This document shows, piece by piece, positions 13,549-13,576 of a stretch of DNA of 13,576 nucleotides (within the stretch, counting starts at the first letter, position 1; each line of letters opens with the position of its first letter). The notes beneath the pieces are model-generated. The model did no database searches, was not told the origin of the DNA, and saw only the letters and a list, made by a program, of their open reading frames with translations. Source of the DNA: Rhodospirillales bacterium (GTDB taxonomy: Bacteria; Pseudomonadota; Alphaproteobacteria; Geminicoccales; Geminicoccaceae); the NCBI GenBank assembly GCA_007131045.1, contig SLRI01000010.1, positions 1-13,576 of the forward strand, read 5' to 3'. A program made the position numbers and the translations under genes.

Positions 13549-13576
13549 GCCGACCCGCCGACCCTCCCGCCCGCCA

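Overview
The window is a very GC-rich, gene-dense bacterial chromosome segment, most likely from an alphaproteobacterium (Rhodospirillales/Geminicoccales-like is my guess; no marker gene here fixes the order). The main evidence is a perfect TTAA-N7-TTAA box, the CtrA full-site consensus, in front of the flagellar genes. The flgB-flgC-fliE-fliQ-fliR-flhB gene order and the tripartite tricarboxylate (TTT) transporter also fit. I see no rRNA, tRNA, CRISPR array, insertion sequence or phage gene.

Left part, plus strand (1-4977): the 3' end of a DUF971 gene, then a translationally coupled pair made of an SbcD/YhaO-like metallophosphoesterase and an 898-aa SbcC/Rad50/YhaN-like coiled-coil ATPase, i.e. 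a DNA-end-processing Mre11-Rad50-type complex. The nuclease departs from the canonical metal-ligand motifs at two positions. The ATPase has no CxxC zinc hook and carries a short non-helical domain in mid-arm instead. A tandem-domain universal stress protein follows with its own strong ribosome binding site.

Middle part, minus strand (4983-9176): reading leftwards, a DCXR-like short-chain dehydrogenase, a rho-independent terminator, a palindrome-rich 5' region, then tctC, tctB and tctA, a complete TTT carboxylate uptake operon. The binding-protein gene tctC is interrupted by one in-frame TAG with no frame change, so it is either a very recent pseudogene or a base error. An 11-bp stem-loop sits between tctC and tctB. 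The stress-protein gene and tctA converge with 5 bases between their stop codons.

Right part, plus strand (9272-13548): a CtrA box, then flgB-flgC (proximal rod), fliE (rod/MS-ring junction) and fliQ-fliR-flhB (export gate and specificity switch). fliP and flhA are absent. The window ends with a secreted LapG-like cysteine protease (BTLCP, DUF920/C93) with an intact Cys-His-Asp triad, a family linked to c-di-GMP-controlled release of surface adhesins.

No stretch longer than 300 bases lacks a gene. The two largest gaps are 8190-8405 (terminator plus palindromes) and 9177-9342 (divergent promoter region with the CtrA box). I did not find a wholly new system. The points most worth checking are the tctC nonsense codon, the hookless SbcC with its variant SbcD, and the LapG-like gene beside flagellar export genes.
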